Assembly (NCBI RefSeq): GCF_026151205.1
Contig: NC_087084.1
Span: 10,381,453-10,445,452, forward strand
DNA length: 64,000 nt
DNA from: Bolinopsis microptera
Taxonomy: Eukaryota > Ctenophora > Tentaculata > Lobata > Bolinopsidae
Direction of reading: 5' to 3'
Part shown: positions 22,059-33,900 of the stretch, piece by piece
How positions within the stretch are numbered: position 1 is the first letter of the stretch
How the letters are laid out: each line of letters opens with the position of its first letter
Made by a program: the position numbers and the translations under genes
Notes under the pieces: generated by a model
Told to the model about the DNA's origin: nothing
Seen by the model: the letters and a program-made list of their open reading frames with translations, nothing else
The model's database searches: none

Positions 22059-22975
22059 AGTTTAACATCCACCTTCCCTGTTATAAGTGTAACACCCTCC
22101 TACCCTCTCTTTAACACGCTCCTCTCTGTAAGTGTAACACCCTCTCTTTAACACCTTCCTCTCTGTAAGTGTAACACCCTCTCTTTAACACCTTCCTTTC
22201 TGTAAGTCAAAGTGTAACATCCACCTTCCCTGTTATAAGTGTAACACCCTCCTACCCTCTCTTTAACACGCTCCTCTCTGTAAGTGTAACACCCTCTCTT
22301 TAACACCTTCCTCTCTGTAAGTCAAAGTATAATATCCACCTTCCCTGATTTAAGTGTAACACCCTCCTACCCTCTCTTTAACACGCTCCTCTCTGTAAGT
22401 GTAACACCCTCTCTTTAACACCTTCCTTTCTGCAAGTCAAATTGTAACATCCACCCTCCCTATTATAAGTGTAACACCCTCCTACCCTCTCTTTAACACG
22501 CTCCTCTCTGTAAGTGTAACACCCTCTCTTTAACACCTTCCTCCCCGTAAGACGTAAGTGTAACATCCACCCTACTTCCTATAAGTGTAACGCCCTCCCC
22601 GACCCACCCTTCTTCCTTTACGTGTAACGCCCTGACCAACCCTCCTCCCTGTTATAAGTGTTACATCCTCCCATGACCCACCCTCCTTCCTTTAAGTGTA
22701 ACGCCCTCTCTCTGACACACTTTCCCCTCACAATATATTAATTTAAGTAAGTACTCCTGCACATTCTCTAACGAGCGTGCAAGCCCAACAAGATATTATT
22801 AAACAACTGTGAGGCTCGTTAAAAACATCTTGATCTATTTTAAACTTAAATGATGGATTAAAAAGTAGACCGCTCTACGTAAACCAATAACGTTTAGCCT
22901 CTTCAATGTTGATTATTTTGTGCAGTATGCATATCTCTGTTTGAAAACCTCCCCTGTTTACTGCAGATACCAACA

Positions 22976-23527
22976 ATGCCTGTGTTGTTGGTTTTACTCC
23001 TGTTTTCTACCCTGCTGAGCTTTTCTCTTCTGGCAAACACTATGTTACAGTCACTCAGAACTTCTAAGGTACTCCACTTTTAAAGTTTCAGATCCACGTT
23101 ATATGAGGAGCGCAATAGCTTGAGCTACAAAATTATCAATACAATTAGTGAATGTTCGTTAAATCTTTTGGCATTTAGCAAACGGTTATCAAAGTCCATA
23201 TTTAACTTAAAGTTGTGATAGCATCAAACATCGTTGAACTTCAATTAAGTCAAATTAAAGATCTTTCAGAATCTGATCAAGATCTACCCACTTAAAGATG
23301 GAGATCTTTACTTCCGACCTCACGACTATAAACCTGAATACCGCGGGAGATACCTCTTAACACAAGATGACTTGTTTAGTTGGTCTGCACAAAGTCTGAC
23401 GTCACAGAATAATTATATCGACCTGCACGAGAAACAGTTGCAGAGTTCGGATGATAGCAACTTTGTTGTTCAGATGGTGCGGTTGTTGGAGCAGGATGAT
23501 GTGTTGTCGTATGGGGTGTGGTTTTGA
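22976..23527 (+). CDS. Unrecognised small two-exon membrane or secreted protein
   Basis: Exon 22976-23068 begins ATG and encodes a strongly hydrophobic stretch (MPVLLVLLLFSTLLSFSLLA) that could be a signal peptide or single membrane anchor. It joins in phase 0 (AAG|GTACTC ... TTTCAG|AAT) to 23270-23527, which encodes ~85 residues (start NLIKIYPLKDGDLYFRP, end YGVWF, stop TGA). The total is 116 residues. An AATAAA sits 226 bases after the stop. The frame is also open back to a good acceptor (CTGCAG, 22966), so these may be the last two exons of a longer gene. I do not recognise the family. Confidence 0.5.
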
Positions 23528-23752
23528 TGTTAATAGTACTCAGTGGACTTTATGGAACGATAGATAATAGATATCGCACTTTTTTAATTAAATTTATTCA
23601 TTTCTGTCATTTAATTGGTATTGTGATTTCAAGGAAAATCTGCTTCTTGGAATTGCTGTACATATTATACTCAATACTGAGTATTTTGAGGTTTGATCTA
23701 ATTTTAAGCGATACTGGCCTAGCTTGGTAACCTTTTCATTACTGTTAATGTG

Positions 23753-23758
23753 AATAAA
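23753..23758 (+). promoter_or_regulatory. Polyadenylation signal AATAAA
   Basis: Canonical hexamer 226 bases downstream of the TGA of the small two-exon gene, on the same strand. Confidence 0.45.
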
Positions 23759-23759
23759 T

Positions 23760-26370
23760 GGGCTATGCAACGTACTTTAGTACTGCTACGGCCTGGACAT
23801 TGTTAATCAATCCTTAGTTTTGAATACAAACCATCAGTATCTATTCTTGTATCATGGCAGACAACCTAGCATGAAATGCAAGACCAAAGAAGGCTGTGTT
23901 ACTTATACATCATCATGGTTTGAATTAATTAAAAAATCCAGGTCAGGACAGCCTAATACAATAAATTAGGGAGGGGTTCATAAATTCCTCAAGTAAGATC
24001 ACCGGATATCAATGCTGATGTGAATTGTGATGATCTCAAGCACAGATTATATCCTAATTAAAAATCAGGCAACTTGCCAGTGAAAAGTTATCTGGACCAA
24101 TCACTGCGCTCGTTTTCAACCACGGTTAAGTGCAAGGCCCCAGTGCTTGTTCTTTAATAAATAATGAGCCACAGCCCAGGTGATGGAACCTTGGAATCAC
24201 CTACAAAATAAATACTACAATTCATAAACCACATGGTTCTTTGAATCTTGTGCCAAAGTTTAACATTGCAGCACTGTGTCCATAACTGTTAAGTGCACTG
24301 GTTGTGGACGGTGCCACGTCAACAAGATCCTGATAGTACCATTTATCTAGGATACAAGAAAAAGTAGGAACTTGATAGAGCATGTTCAGGAAGTCCCTCT
24401 TGTAAAATACGCAACACAGGACCCCTTCGTAGCGCTATGATGTCATACCACGCGCACCAGGCGCGCTAAAATTTGACTAACAGCGCGGGAAAATGATTTG
24501 AGTTGTGACCGCGCGCTACATAAATTCTAACATAAGGGCCTGTCACTGGCAATAATTAAGGACCCTCCCTCATAAAAGACGTATGTAGTTTCTGCGGTTT
24601 GGGATCAAATTTTCAACAATAAGGAGAGTCACAGTATTTCTGCAGAATGATCACATTGGCATCTCTATCACTTGACGGGAGTGTGAAGTCTGTCCTTTGT
24701 GCAGATCGCGTTTGACCATCCTTCGATAATTCCGACTTCTATAATAAGTGGAGTCTTATCTCTAATAATAACGATCTTAGCTGAGAAAGCTGAATTTTCT
24801 TAATGACACAAACAATAGACAAATGATTACGATCAGATAAAAAGTTTCAAATTTGAAGTCAAATTGAAGATTATAAAAATGTAATTTGTTAAACACTAAT
24901 AAAAAGTACAAAGTATCTTAACAACTATCAAAATCCACTCACCCTCTCAATGTCCGTGACATTATGATATCATATATACTACATATATTACGAGTGACAT
25001 TATTGATCCACAATAAAGACTCCTACTTCCAATCACAGTTCACCATTATACATCATCTTACAAATAACACAGACGATCAACACTGCGTTTCATTAAGCTC
25101 AAACTCAATTAAAATCACATCGCCTCCCCCTTTTTAGCCTAGCTCTCTAGCTAGCTTCATCCTATGATGTCACCCTTGACCCTACATATTCTACTACTCA
25201 CATATCACGTTTACTTCCAATATAGAGCCATCATGACCGCAGTGAAGTACCTTGTCAAGCAGCACATCATGGACCAGCAATTGACAATAGCAAGAAGCAC
25301 TAAAAATGTCCGCTCAGAGCATTCTTAGCGGTACATATGGTAGAGGCGTTACTGGATACATGTAGTGCAAATCAATCCTCAGAAAATATACATGTCACAT
25401 ATATGTAGAAACATAATGCTGCATATATTCTCTCAAGGAGAGAGCTTGGAGAGCCACACCAAATATTTTGTAGTAGAAAGCTTGTTGTTTTCTACAGACT
25501 TATTGTTTTCTACAGACTAAGTGTTATGATGCACTGCACAGGGATTTGTTCGGCTAGGTCGTGCTTCGGTTAGGGTGGCACACAGTGATGGTAATACTTT
25601 AATCATTTAACTTTCCAATATTTAGCCTGATTAACACATTTCTGTCGTGGTGGCACGCCCAACCACGTCTTTCTAAACTTCTCAACAAAGCTTCCGAGAT
25701 ATTTTTCAAACGGATCAAAACAGAAAAACTTACCCATAAAAGATGAAGAAGCATGCAACAAGGTCGAGTGCAAGGATTATTTTTACAAGACTTCGCCAGC
25801 ATTTTACGAAGATTTTAAAAACAACATTTCGGAATGCAACCCAATTAAAAACACCAAATAATATTTACTAAATATCAACAGCTTAAAAAACACCATTTTG
25901 CTTGACGTCACTCTATCTTTCCGACGGGTATTTAATAGTAACTTTTAGTAATTATTTAACAATTTTTAGTTAATCTAGTAATTGTTTACTACTATCACAG
26001 GAAACAGTGAATTCCTTTTTGTTAAGGTCTAATGAACGAGTGCTAACAATATCGTAAACAGTAGCCGTGGGTAATGGCGGGGAGGTGGTGCACGTTTGTT
26101 TTGACACGTGACATGACGTCACACCACGTGACATGACGTCACATCATGTGACAGCAATGTAGGGATTTCATTGGTCGAGGTTGCAAGACAATTATTTAAA
26201 AGAAACGTGCACCACTTCCCAGCTACCATCCATGTCTAAAAGCCGAAATTACAACAAAAAACCGGTACCAAACAGATGATGAAGGGGGAGATCTATTCAA
26301 TATGTTGAAATATTTTGCGCCAGCTAGGATGAACCACGAATCCCCTTAAATATTCAAGATCTGTTCTCCC
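23760..26370. other. Intergenic; no gene assigned
   Basis: Mostly unique-looking AT-rich DNA. A plus-strand open stretch 25631-25861 (77 codons, no Met) encodes a Cys-containing peptide with CNKVECKDYFYK and NNISEC. It could be an orphan exon or chance. A CACGTGACATGACGTCAC cluster lies at 26102-26153. GC-rich CGCGCGC patches occur near 24450-24520. Confidence 0.35.
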
Positions 26371-26379
26371 AAGACGTCT

Positions 26380-26850
26380 ACCCACTCTCCCCCGTATACC
26401 CCACTCTCCCCTGTATACCCCCGTATACCCCACTCCCCCTGTATACCCCACGCTCCCCCGTATACCCCACTCTCCCCCGTATACCCCACTGTCCCCCGTA
26501 TACCCCACTCTCCCCCGTATACCCCACTCTCCCCTGTATACTCCCGTATACCCCACTCCCCACTGTATACCCCACGCTCCCCCGTATACCCCACTCTCCC
26601 CCGTATACCCCACTCTCCCCCGTAAACCCCACTCTCCCCCGTATACCCCACTCTCCCCGTATACCCCACTCACCCCCGTATACCCCACTCTCCCCCGTAT
26701 ACCCCACTCTCCCCCGTATACCCCACTCTCCCCCGTATACCCCACTCTCCCCCGTATACCCCACTCTCCCCCGTATACCCCACTCTCCCCCGTATACCCC
26801 ACTCTGCCCCGTATACCCCATTCTCCCCCGTATACCCCACTCTCCCCCGT
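26380..26850. repeat. 19-bp CCACTCTCCCCCGTATACC minisatellite
   Basis: About 25 units of a 19-bp C-rich repeat with a few indel variants. It is open in all three minus-strand frames, which yields long Gly/Tyr-rich ORFs with no coding value. Confidence 0.9.
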
Positions 26851-26859
26851 TTAATTTGA

Positions 26860-29837
26860 AACCCTCAGCCACCTAGAATTTGGTTTTTACCCAAATCTGT
26901 CCGGTACGACATATCGTCTGGAATTTAAACCATGTTGACGAAACTTAATAAGAACGGCTGATAATGTTTACGATAACGTTATTATTTTGGCCCCAAAACT
27001 CCGGAAATAAGTATAAATCCCGACATGAGAGAATCTCATTATATATTTTATAATGCGGGGATTAACGTTAAGAGATTTAAGAACACACAAACACACGTGG
27101 TCATGTCACGTGGTCTAACACACACACACGCTAACTTAAAATGTACAGGGGATCAAGCAGGATTGTAATCTGTATAGTGGTCAATACATAAAGTATAAAA
27201 ATATAATAAGTTAGAAAAGCTCTAATAACTCGAATATAAACATTACCTTGAGTGAGCGACATGTCACGTGACGTCATCATAAATCACGTAATTTGTCACG
27301 TGATGACGTCATATAAAGTCACGCCACGTGGTGTCACGTCACGTCACGACGCGTCACGTGACAACTTGAAGGTATATATATTATATATATGTGTTAAGAA
27401 ATATCTACAAAAACTAAAAGTCTTCTGGGTAAGCCATGTTTACAAAGATTGTTTTAACATTGTGTTAGAAAAAGGTCGTAAGTAAAAGCAAAGGATTTTC
27501 AAACAAAATTCTCAAATTCTGTCAAAAAAATCAAAGTTTCATCTAAAACAGCCGCTTGATATAAATGTTCTAATTTGTCAGTAAACTTGCTGATGCATAA
27601 TAAATTACGACCTCATCCAATAAGATTGTTTTAAAACAAGATATAGTCACGTGACTTATAACAAGCACCAAATTTTGTCTGAATGAGAGCACAAAATAAA
27701 GTCGTTCTGCACACCGCGTCTTGGCGGCCATGAAATTGTTAAAAAGGTTGGAATAGTGCTGAGGAAATGGATGATTATTTCTTCTTATAATTCTTATAAT
27801 AAGTAAATGGATGGTAGGTTTATAGGTAAACTCTGCTTCACAGATAAGAGTTACGGCCTGTTGTAAAACAGTTTAAATAAGTAAATTCAATCCTCGACTA
27901 ATTAATTACTAATTAATTAACTAATTACTCTACACTCCTATGTCAGGTCATAGTGTCAATATTAATCCTACCATTAGAAACACTTTATCGTTCTACAACA
28001 CAAATTATAATCCAACATAATTCATGTCATGATTACATAAATTAAGTCATTAAATTATATAATTGTGTGTTGTAAATTCTACCAGTCTCAACCTGTCTCC
28101 CTCGTGTGTACTCAATATACCAAATCATATCAAATCAAGCAAGCACTAGAAAACATGTATTTGGGTACAAAATAAAGAATGAATATCTGTAAAGATTCTT
28201 GATATTTTGCTTATCACGTGATGCCCGTATAAGGAGATGTTACTATGCTTACTTCACTTGTTCTAATAAGGTAAATGCTTACTTCACTTGTTCTAATAAG
28301 GTAAATGCTCACAAACTTCTCTGCAAATTTTATAAAGATATATTACAACTCTTGTCTACATGTTTACTTAATCAGGCTATTTTATAACACTTAAACAAAT
28401 CCATCAGCTCATTGGCCAATTAGCTAATTGGCCAATTAGCTAATTGACCAATTAGCTAATTAACTTATAAACTAATTTGCAACACTAGGTTAATGTGTTT
28501 TATAACAGATTCAAGTCTGTCAACTTTTAGTGATGCATCACTCATTAATATTCGATAAACTATCAGGTAGGTTATGTTACGCGCACGTAATTGTCACATA
28601 AATTAGTCAATTAACTCATTAACTAATTAACCAATCTCTCACATTCCTTGAGGAGTAACGTCAACTGATTCACGTAATCTGTGTTTTGTCTTCTTTTGCA
28701 CTGTCGCTGTTGCTATGGTTACACGCCAGCGTTGCTGCCTGTAGATATCACAGTGTCAATAACTAATTGATTTATTGCTGATTATAAAATAGGAATGCAA
28801 TTTTATTATTATTTTAAACTTATAACTACAGCGCTAAGCGCCGCCCCATAATTACCACTAACTATTGCATCCTTTATTTTCTAAAATGGTTAAATCATCC
28901 CTAGGTGGCGCGGCTGTGCAATGTGCATCAGACTAGATTGTTTCTAAATGATAATTCAAAATACAAAATCCAGCTACTTTCACTGGGGCGGCGCCAGGTG
29001 GGTGGTGGTACTGCAATCCAAAATAACGAAATAGAAAGTACTAGTCATGTGAGTTGTTTAGTTTATCAGCTCAACTCCAAATTTAAACGTTACCTAATAT
29101 CTACTGCGATATACTCAGAGCGTGTATTACAGATTTCAAAAACGCCTTCTCAATCTTTATCATCTGCCGTGCATATTATATTGTCGCAATACGGAAAATT
29201 AGGCATATGACTATATGACTATTTTTTAACTACCCATATTTTTAAACAAACAACAATATATATAAAAAACAAAATATATCCGTTACCAACGTAATTCGAT
29301 TGATTGAACATTCTGTACACAAAATAGCACAGATTACCATGATTGTTGGAATGCTTACATTCCAACACCAGCTTAGATCATAAACTTATAAAAAGGACAC
29401 TTAGTGGTGCAGCATACATTGTAACATGGATGTTTTGTGTCCCCTGAATCGTGCAACATTCCTTAGATTCTAGGAATTCGGCTTTTCTAGAAACGGGGGC
29501 CACGTACACATGGTCCGGACTATAGTGAGTTTTGTCTTCAAGAGTCAATGGTTTCGATATCTTGAGATGAATGTGGATGTTTATTTCACCATCTCGAAAT
29601 ATATCTTTTTTATGTTCTGAAAATTTTTAATGTCGAAGCGTATAATAAATGTTAGAATTTATTTGTTATTTATATTTTGGTATGAGTAGATTATTTCTCG
29701 TGCTCAGTCAAAGTTCAGTCAATTATGCTCTGAAATTTGGTCTGGAGTACGGTTTAAATTTTATAGTCAGGTTCTAATAACTTGGTTATAAGTTGGTGCT
29801 AGGTTGAATGTATAACTTTAAATGCACTCTTTCTACC
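26860..29837. other. Intergenic; E-box/CRE-like cluster and palindromic repeats, no gene
   Basis: It contains a dense CACGTG/GACGTCA cluster at 27093-27115 and 27262-27363. A tandem palindrome (AGCTAATTGGCCAATTAGCT type) lies at ~28405-28450, and a short 31-bp duplication (TGCTTACTTCACTTGTTC) at ~28235-28310. The 101-codon plus ORF at 28905-29210 has no recognisable domain. The left end probably includes the 3' UTR end of YAP: TTTATT at 29658-29663 is AATAAA on the minus strand. Confidence 0.4.
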
Positions 29838-30906
29838 TGTCTCATAGTGGTGTAGCGGAGTACTACAGAATATTATACTGGTTACTAAGGTTACTAAGGT
29901 AAAAGTCACTAAGCGTTACTAAGGGTTACTAAGGGTTACTAAGGTAACTATATACCTGTCTCAGTGTCTCAGAGTGGTGTAGCGGAGTACTACAGAATAT
30001 TATCCTGATCACTAAGGTTACTAAGGTAAAAGTCACTAAGCGTTACTAAGGGTTACTAAGGGTTACTAAGTAACTATATACCGTGTCTCAGAGTGGTGAA
30101 GCGGAGTACTACAGAATATTATCCTGATCACTAAGGTTACTAAGGTAAAAGTCACTAAGCGTTACTAAGGGTTACTAAGGTAACTATATACCTGTCTCAG
30201 TGTCTCAGAGTGGTGTAGCGAAGTACTCCAGATTTTATAATGGTTACTAAGGTTACTCAGGTACAGGTAAGCGTTACTAAGGGTTACTAAGGTAACTATA
30301 TACCTGTCTCAGTGTCTCAGAGTGGTGTAGCGAAGTATTCCAGAATATTGTCCTGGTTACTAAGGTTACTAAGGTAAAAGTCACTAAGCGTTACTAAGGG
30401 TTACTAAGGTAACTATATACCTGTCTCAGTGTCTCAGAGTGGTGTAGCGAAGTACTCCAGATTTTATAATGGTTACTAAGGTTACTCAGGTACAGGTAAG
30501 CGTTACTAAGGGTTACTAAGGTAACTATATACCTGTCTCAGTGTCTCAGAGTGGTGTAGCGAAGTATTCCAGAATATTGTCCTGGTTACTAAGGTTACTC
30601 AGGTTAGCGTTACTAAGCGTTACTAAGGGTTACTAAGGTAACTATATACCTGTCTCAGTGTCTCAGAGTGGTGTAGCGGAGTACTACAGAATATTGTCCT
30701 GGTTACTAAGGTTACTCAGGTAAGCGTTACTAAGCGTTACTAAGGGTTACTAAGGTAACTATATACCTGTCTCAGTGTCTCAGAGTGGTGTAGCGGAGTA
30801 CTACAGAATATTATCCTGATCACTAAGGTTACTAAGGTAAAAGTCACTAAGCGTTACTAAGGGTTACTAAGGGTTACTAAGGTAACTATATACCTGTCTC
30901 AGTGTC
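29838..30906 (-). repeat. Tandem array derived from the end of the last YAP coding exon
   Basis: About ten units of ~105-130 bp. Each contains, on the minus strand, the sequence that ends the YAP CDS (encoding roughly DNILEYFATPL and the TGA) followed by a run of TTAGTAACC-type repeats. The units differ by a few substitutions and by the number of TTACTAAGG repeats. Only the unit adjoining exon 11 has a splice acceptor, so the rest would be 3' UTR or downstream sequence. Confidence 0.85.
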
Positions 30907-33900
30907 TCAGAGTGGTGTAGCGAAGTATTCCAGAATATTGTCCTGGTTCAACATGTCATCAATCTCATTTCGTTCTGTTGTCTGAAAGCACAAAATATTA
31001 CAAAAGAATTACACCGATGCTTGATTAAGAGGTACTGTGACTCAGCTCAATTAACGATAAAGAACAAAAGATGAGATAGTTAAATGGGTGTTTAAACTCT
31101 GTATAAACTGTGGTAATAACTTTGCAGAGGATCTAATCTCATCAGATTTTGTGGACCTTTTACATGTTTTAGACCCGCCTTTGTTTTAGATGAACATTGA
31201 CACGCGATAATTGATAATTTAAAGTTTTATGGCACCTAACTAAGTATCAATAAGGGCCAGGGGTCGTTCACATATTACGTAATCATTTCGAAACCCCCCC
31301 CCCCCCCCCCCCCTCGGCTGATAACGTAACTACGTAATATGTGAAGTCAAAATTTAACAAGAAAATATTCTAAAGAAGCAAATGATAAACAAGCGATGTA
31401 AGAAGTAAGGCTAAGGAAATCTGTTTTAAAAATGTGACTTTACTAATAAGCATAAGTTATGACTTACACGTATTCTATAACATTAAACACACTCTAAATT
31501 ATTAAAAGTCGTCCCAAAATGTGATACAAGATTACTTTCCAACAATTTAAGCTGTGAAAGAAAATGTATTTATCAAACTTATTTATCAAACTCTAAAACA
31601 CACTGAGCCAAAATCAAGACAAAAATACTTACCATACTCTAAATCAAGATAAAAAATACTTACCGTACTCTAAAAATACTTACCGTACTCTTAATAGTAC
31701 TCTACGTAGTACTCTAAATTAAGTAGCCACGGTGCTGAAAATAACAACTCACCGCATTGTAGATCTCCCCTAAGCCGCCTCCATTTCCCTCCTGCGCAAT
31801 ATCCATGTGTTCTATCAACATGCGGTCGTTATCTGTTAGCTCACTGCTCGTGTCCCCCAATGTCATGTGGTCTCCCAGGGTCATGTGATTAGGGCGAGGG
31901 CGGGTGGATTGTTCCGTTGGAACCCCTCCTGGATAGTTTCCTGAGGTTAAGTGAGGTTTAGTGTTCTGTTGGAGCCCCTTTTAGATAATTTCCTGAGGTT
32001 AAGTTAAAGTTTAGAGATATTTAAAGGTGTAAAGTTGAGGTGAATTCGAAGGTAATCGAACGCAAATAAGAAGTGCCCATAAGTATAACGTTGATGAGGT
32101 ATGTCAAGAATGGGTCCCCCCGGCCTCTACAAGGCCACAAGATTAGAGCAGACTGAGTTCTAACAGGGAGGTAATAACGAGGTTAAAACTTTAGCAGAGT
32201 TGAAGGGAGGTAGAATGTGTCAAGTGAGACAGGGCGTCAGCGAGATGACAGGAGGCGTGAGAAACTTCGTGGTGGTGGTTACTAAGAGTTACTTAGAGTT
32301 ACTATACTATGGTTACTCAGGGTAAGCTCTTAAGGTTGTAACTAAAAGTAAGCTTTAAAGTTGGTTAACGACTTCTTTTCTGTTTAAATCTCGTTTACAC
32401 GTCTCGTTACCTTGTCTGTCCCAGAGTGACAAGGCAGCTGTTAGAAGTAACAACAGACAAGATCAGAGGAGTGTTCCATGTGCATGGCTTTGACACTACG
32501 TTCTTCACATCAGAAAGGTAAAAACCATGCTGAACAAGTCAAACAAACGGTACGTCTAACAAATTCTAAACTATCACCGCTCTTAACTTCTTTCAATATC
32601 ACAGAAAAACTGGCGGAACTCTTGTTGCTGAGAATCTAGCGGCCTGTTAGCTGGGGCTTCACTTTATCACCAAAAAACAAACCCCATACTTCAGCTGAAC
32701 TACCGACAGCACCCTGTATAAACTGTGACAATAACTTTGCGGAGGAGCCAATCGTACGCTTTGATTTCAGACCACGGCCCCAGCGCACGGCTTCAATCTA
32801 GTTGTTAAAACAGAAAAACTTGCAGTGCTTCTCAGTACAGCACCTTGATATAACCAAGCCTAGTTCTCTAGTTGGAATCATATGAATCTGAAGCTCCTTT
32901 CTTTCTGCTGAGCTGTTAATTTAAACATCGTTAATTTATCCAGTTAATTACTTGTACGAAACCCCTCCCTCGCGGGTGTGTACCGTTAACTATAGTAATA
33001 ACTTTGCGGAGGCTGTATATATTACAAAGTGACACTTTTGACTAGTTCAGCCTATAGACGCACGTTATAAAGCGTTAGTGCTTGTACTTTGTACTTTGTA
33101 CCTGGTGTATTATGTACCATGTTGCTGACAAGTGACTCCTGAAGATGGAGTGAACTGAGAAGCCAGGTCGGTTTATTAGTTCTCAAGTTCAGTGAAGAGT
33201 TAACAGCTTCTCCAACCCGCCCAGTACATGATTACACACCTGTAAACGTGTGGTAATAACTTTGCAGAGGAGGAGGATTACACACCTGTAAACGTGTGGT
33301 AATAACTTTGCAGAGGAGGAGGATTACACACCTGTAAACGTGTGGTAATAACTTTGCAGAGGAGGAGGATTACACACCTGTAAACGTGTGGTAATAACTT
33401 TGCAGAGGAGGAGGATTACACACCTGTAAACGTGTGGTAATAACTTTGCAGAGGAGGAGGATTACACACCTGTAAACGTGTGGTAATAACTTTGCAGAGG
33501 AGGAGGATTACACACCCGTAAACGTGTGGTAATAATTTTGCAGAGGAGGAGGATTACACACCTGTAAGCGTGTGGTAATAACTTTGCATAGGAGAAGGAT
33601 TACACACCAGTAAACGTGTGGTAATAACTTTGCAGAGGAGAAGGATTACACACTGTAAACGTGTGGTAATAACTTTGCAGAGGAGAAGGATTACACACTG
33701 TAAACGTGTGGTAATAACTTTGCAGAGGAGAGGGATTACACACCTGTACCTGTAAGCGTGTGGTAATAACTTTGCAGAGGAGAAGGATTACACACCTGTA
33801 AACGTGTGGTAATAACTTTGCAGAGGAGAAGGATTACACACCTGTAAGCGTGTGGTAATAACTTTGCAGAGGAGGAGGATTACACACCTGTAAACGTGTG

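Larger units (their letters stand above)
18485..22735. repeat. Minisatellite (CTCTTTAACACC...GTAAGTGTAACACCCT), split by a transposon
   Basis: Units of ~35-40 bp built from CCCTCTCTTTAACACC and TCTGTAAGTGTAACAC run 18485-18606 and resume at 22063-22735. The 3.45-kb family B element (18607-22056) interrupts the array, and its target duplication AAAGTT is array sequence, so the array pre-dates the insertion. Confidence 0.8.

Noticed and set aside
26293..26872. Overlapping 107-169-codon Gly/Tyr ORFs on the minus strand
   Set aside because: All three frames of a 19-bp minisatellite are open; artefact.
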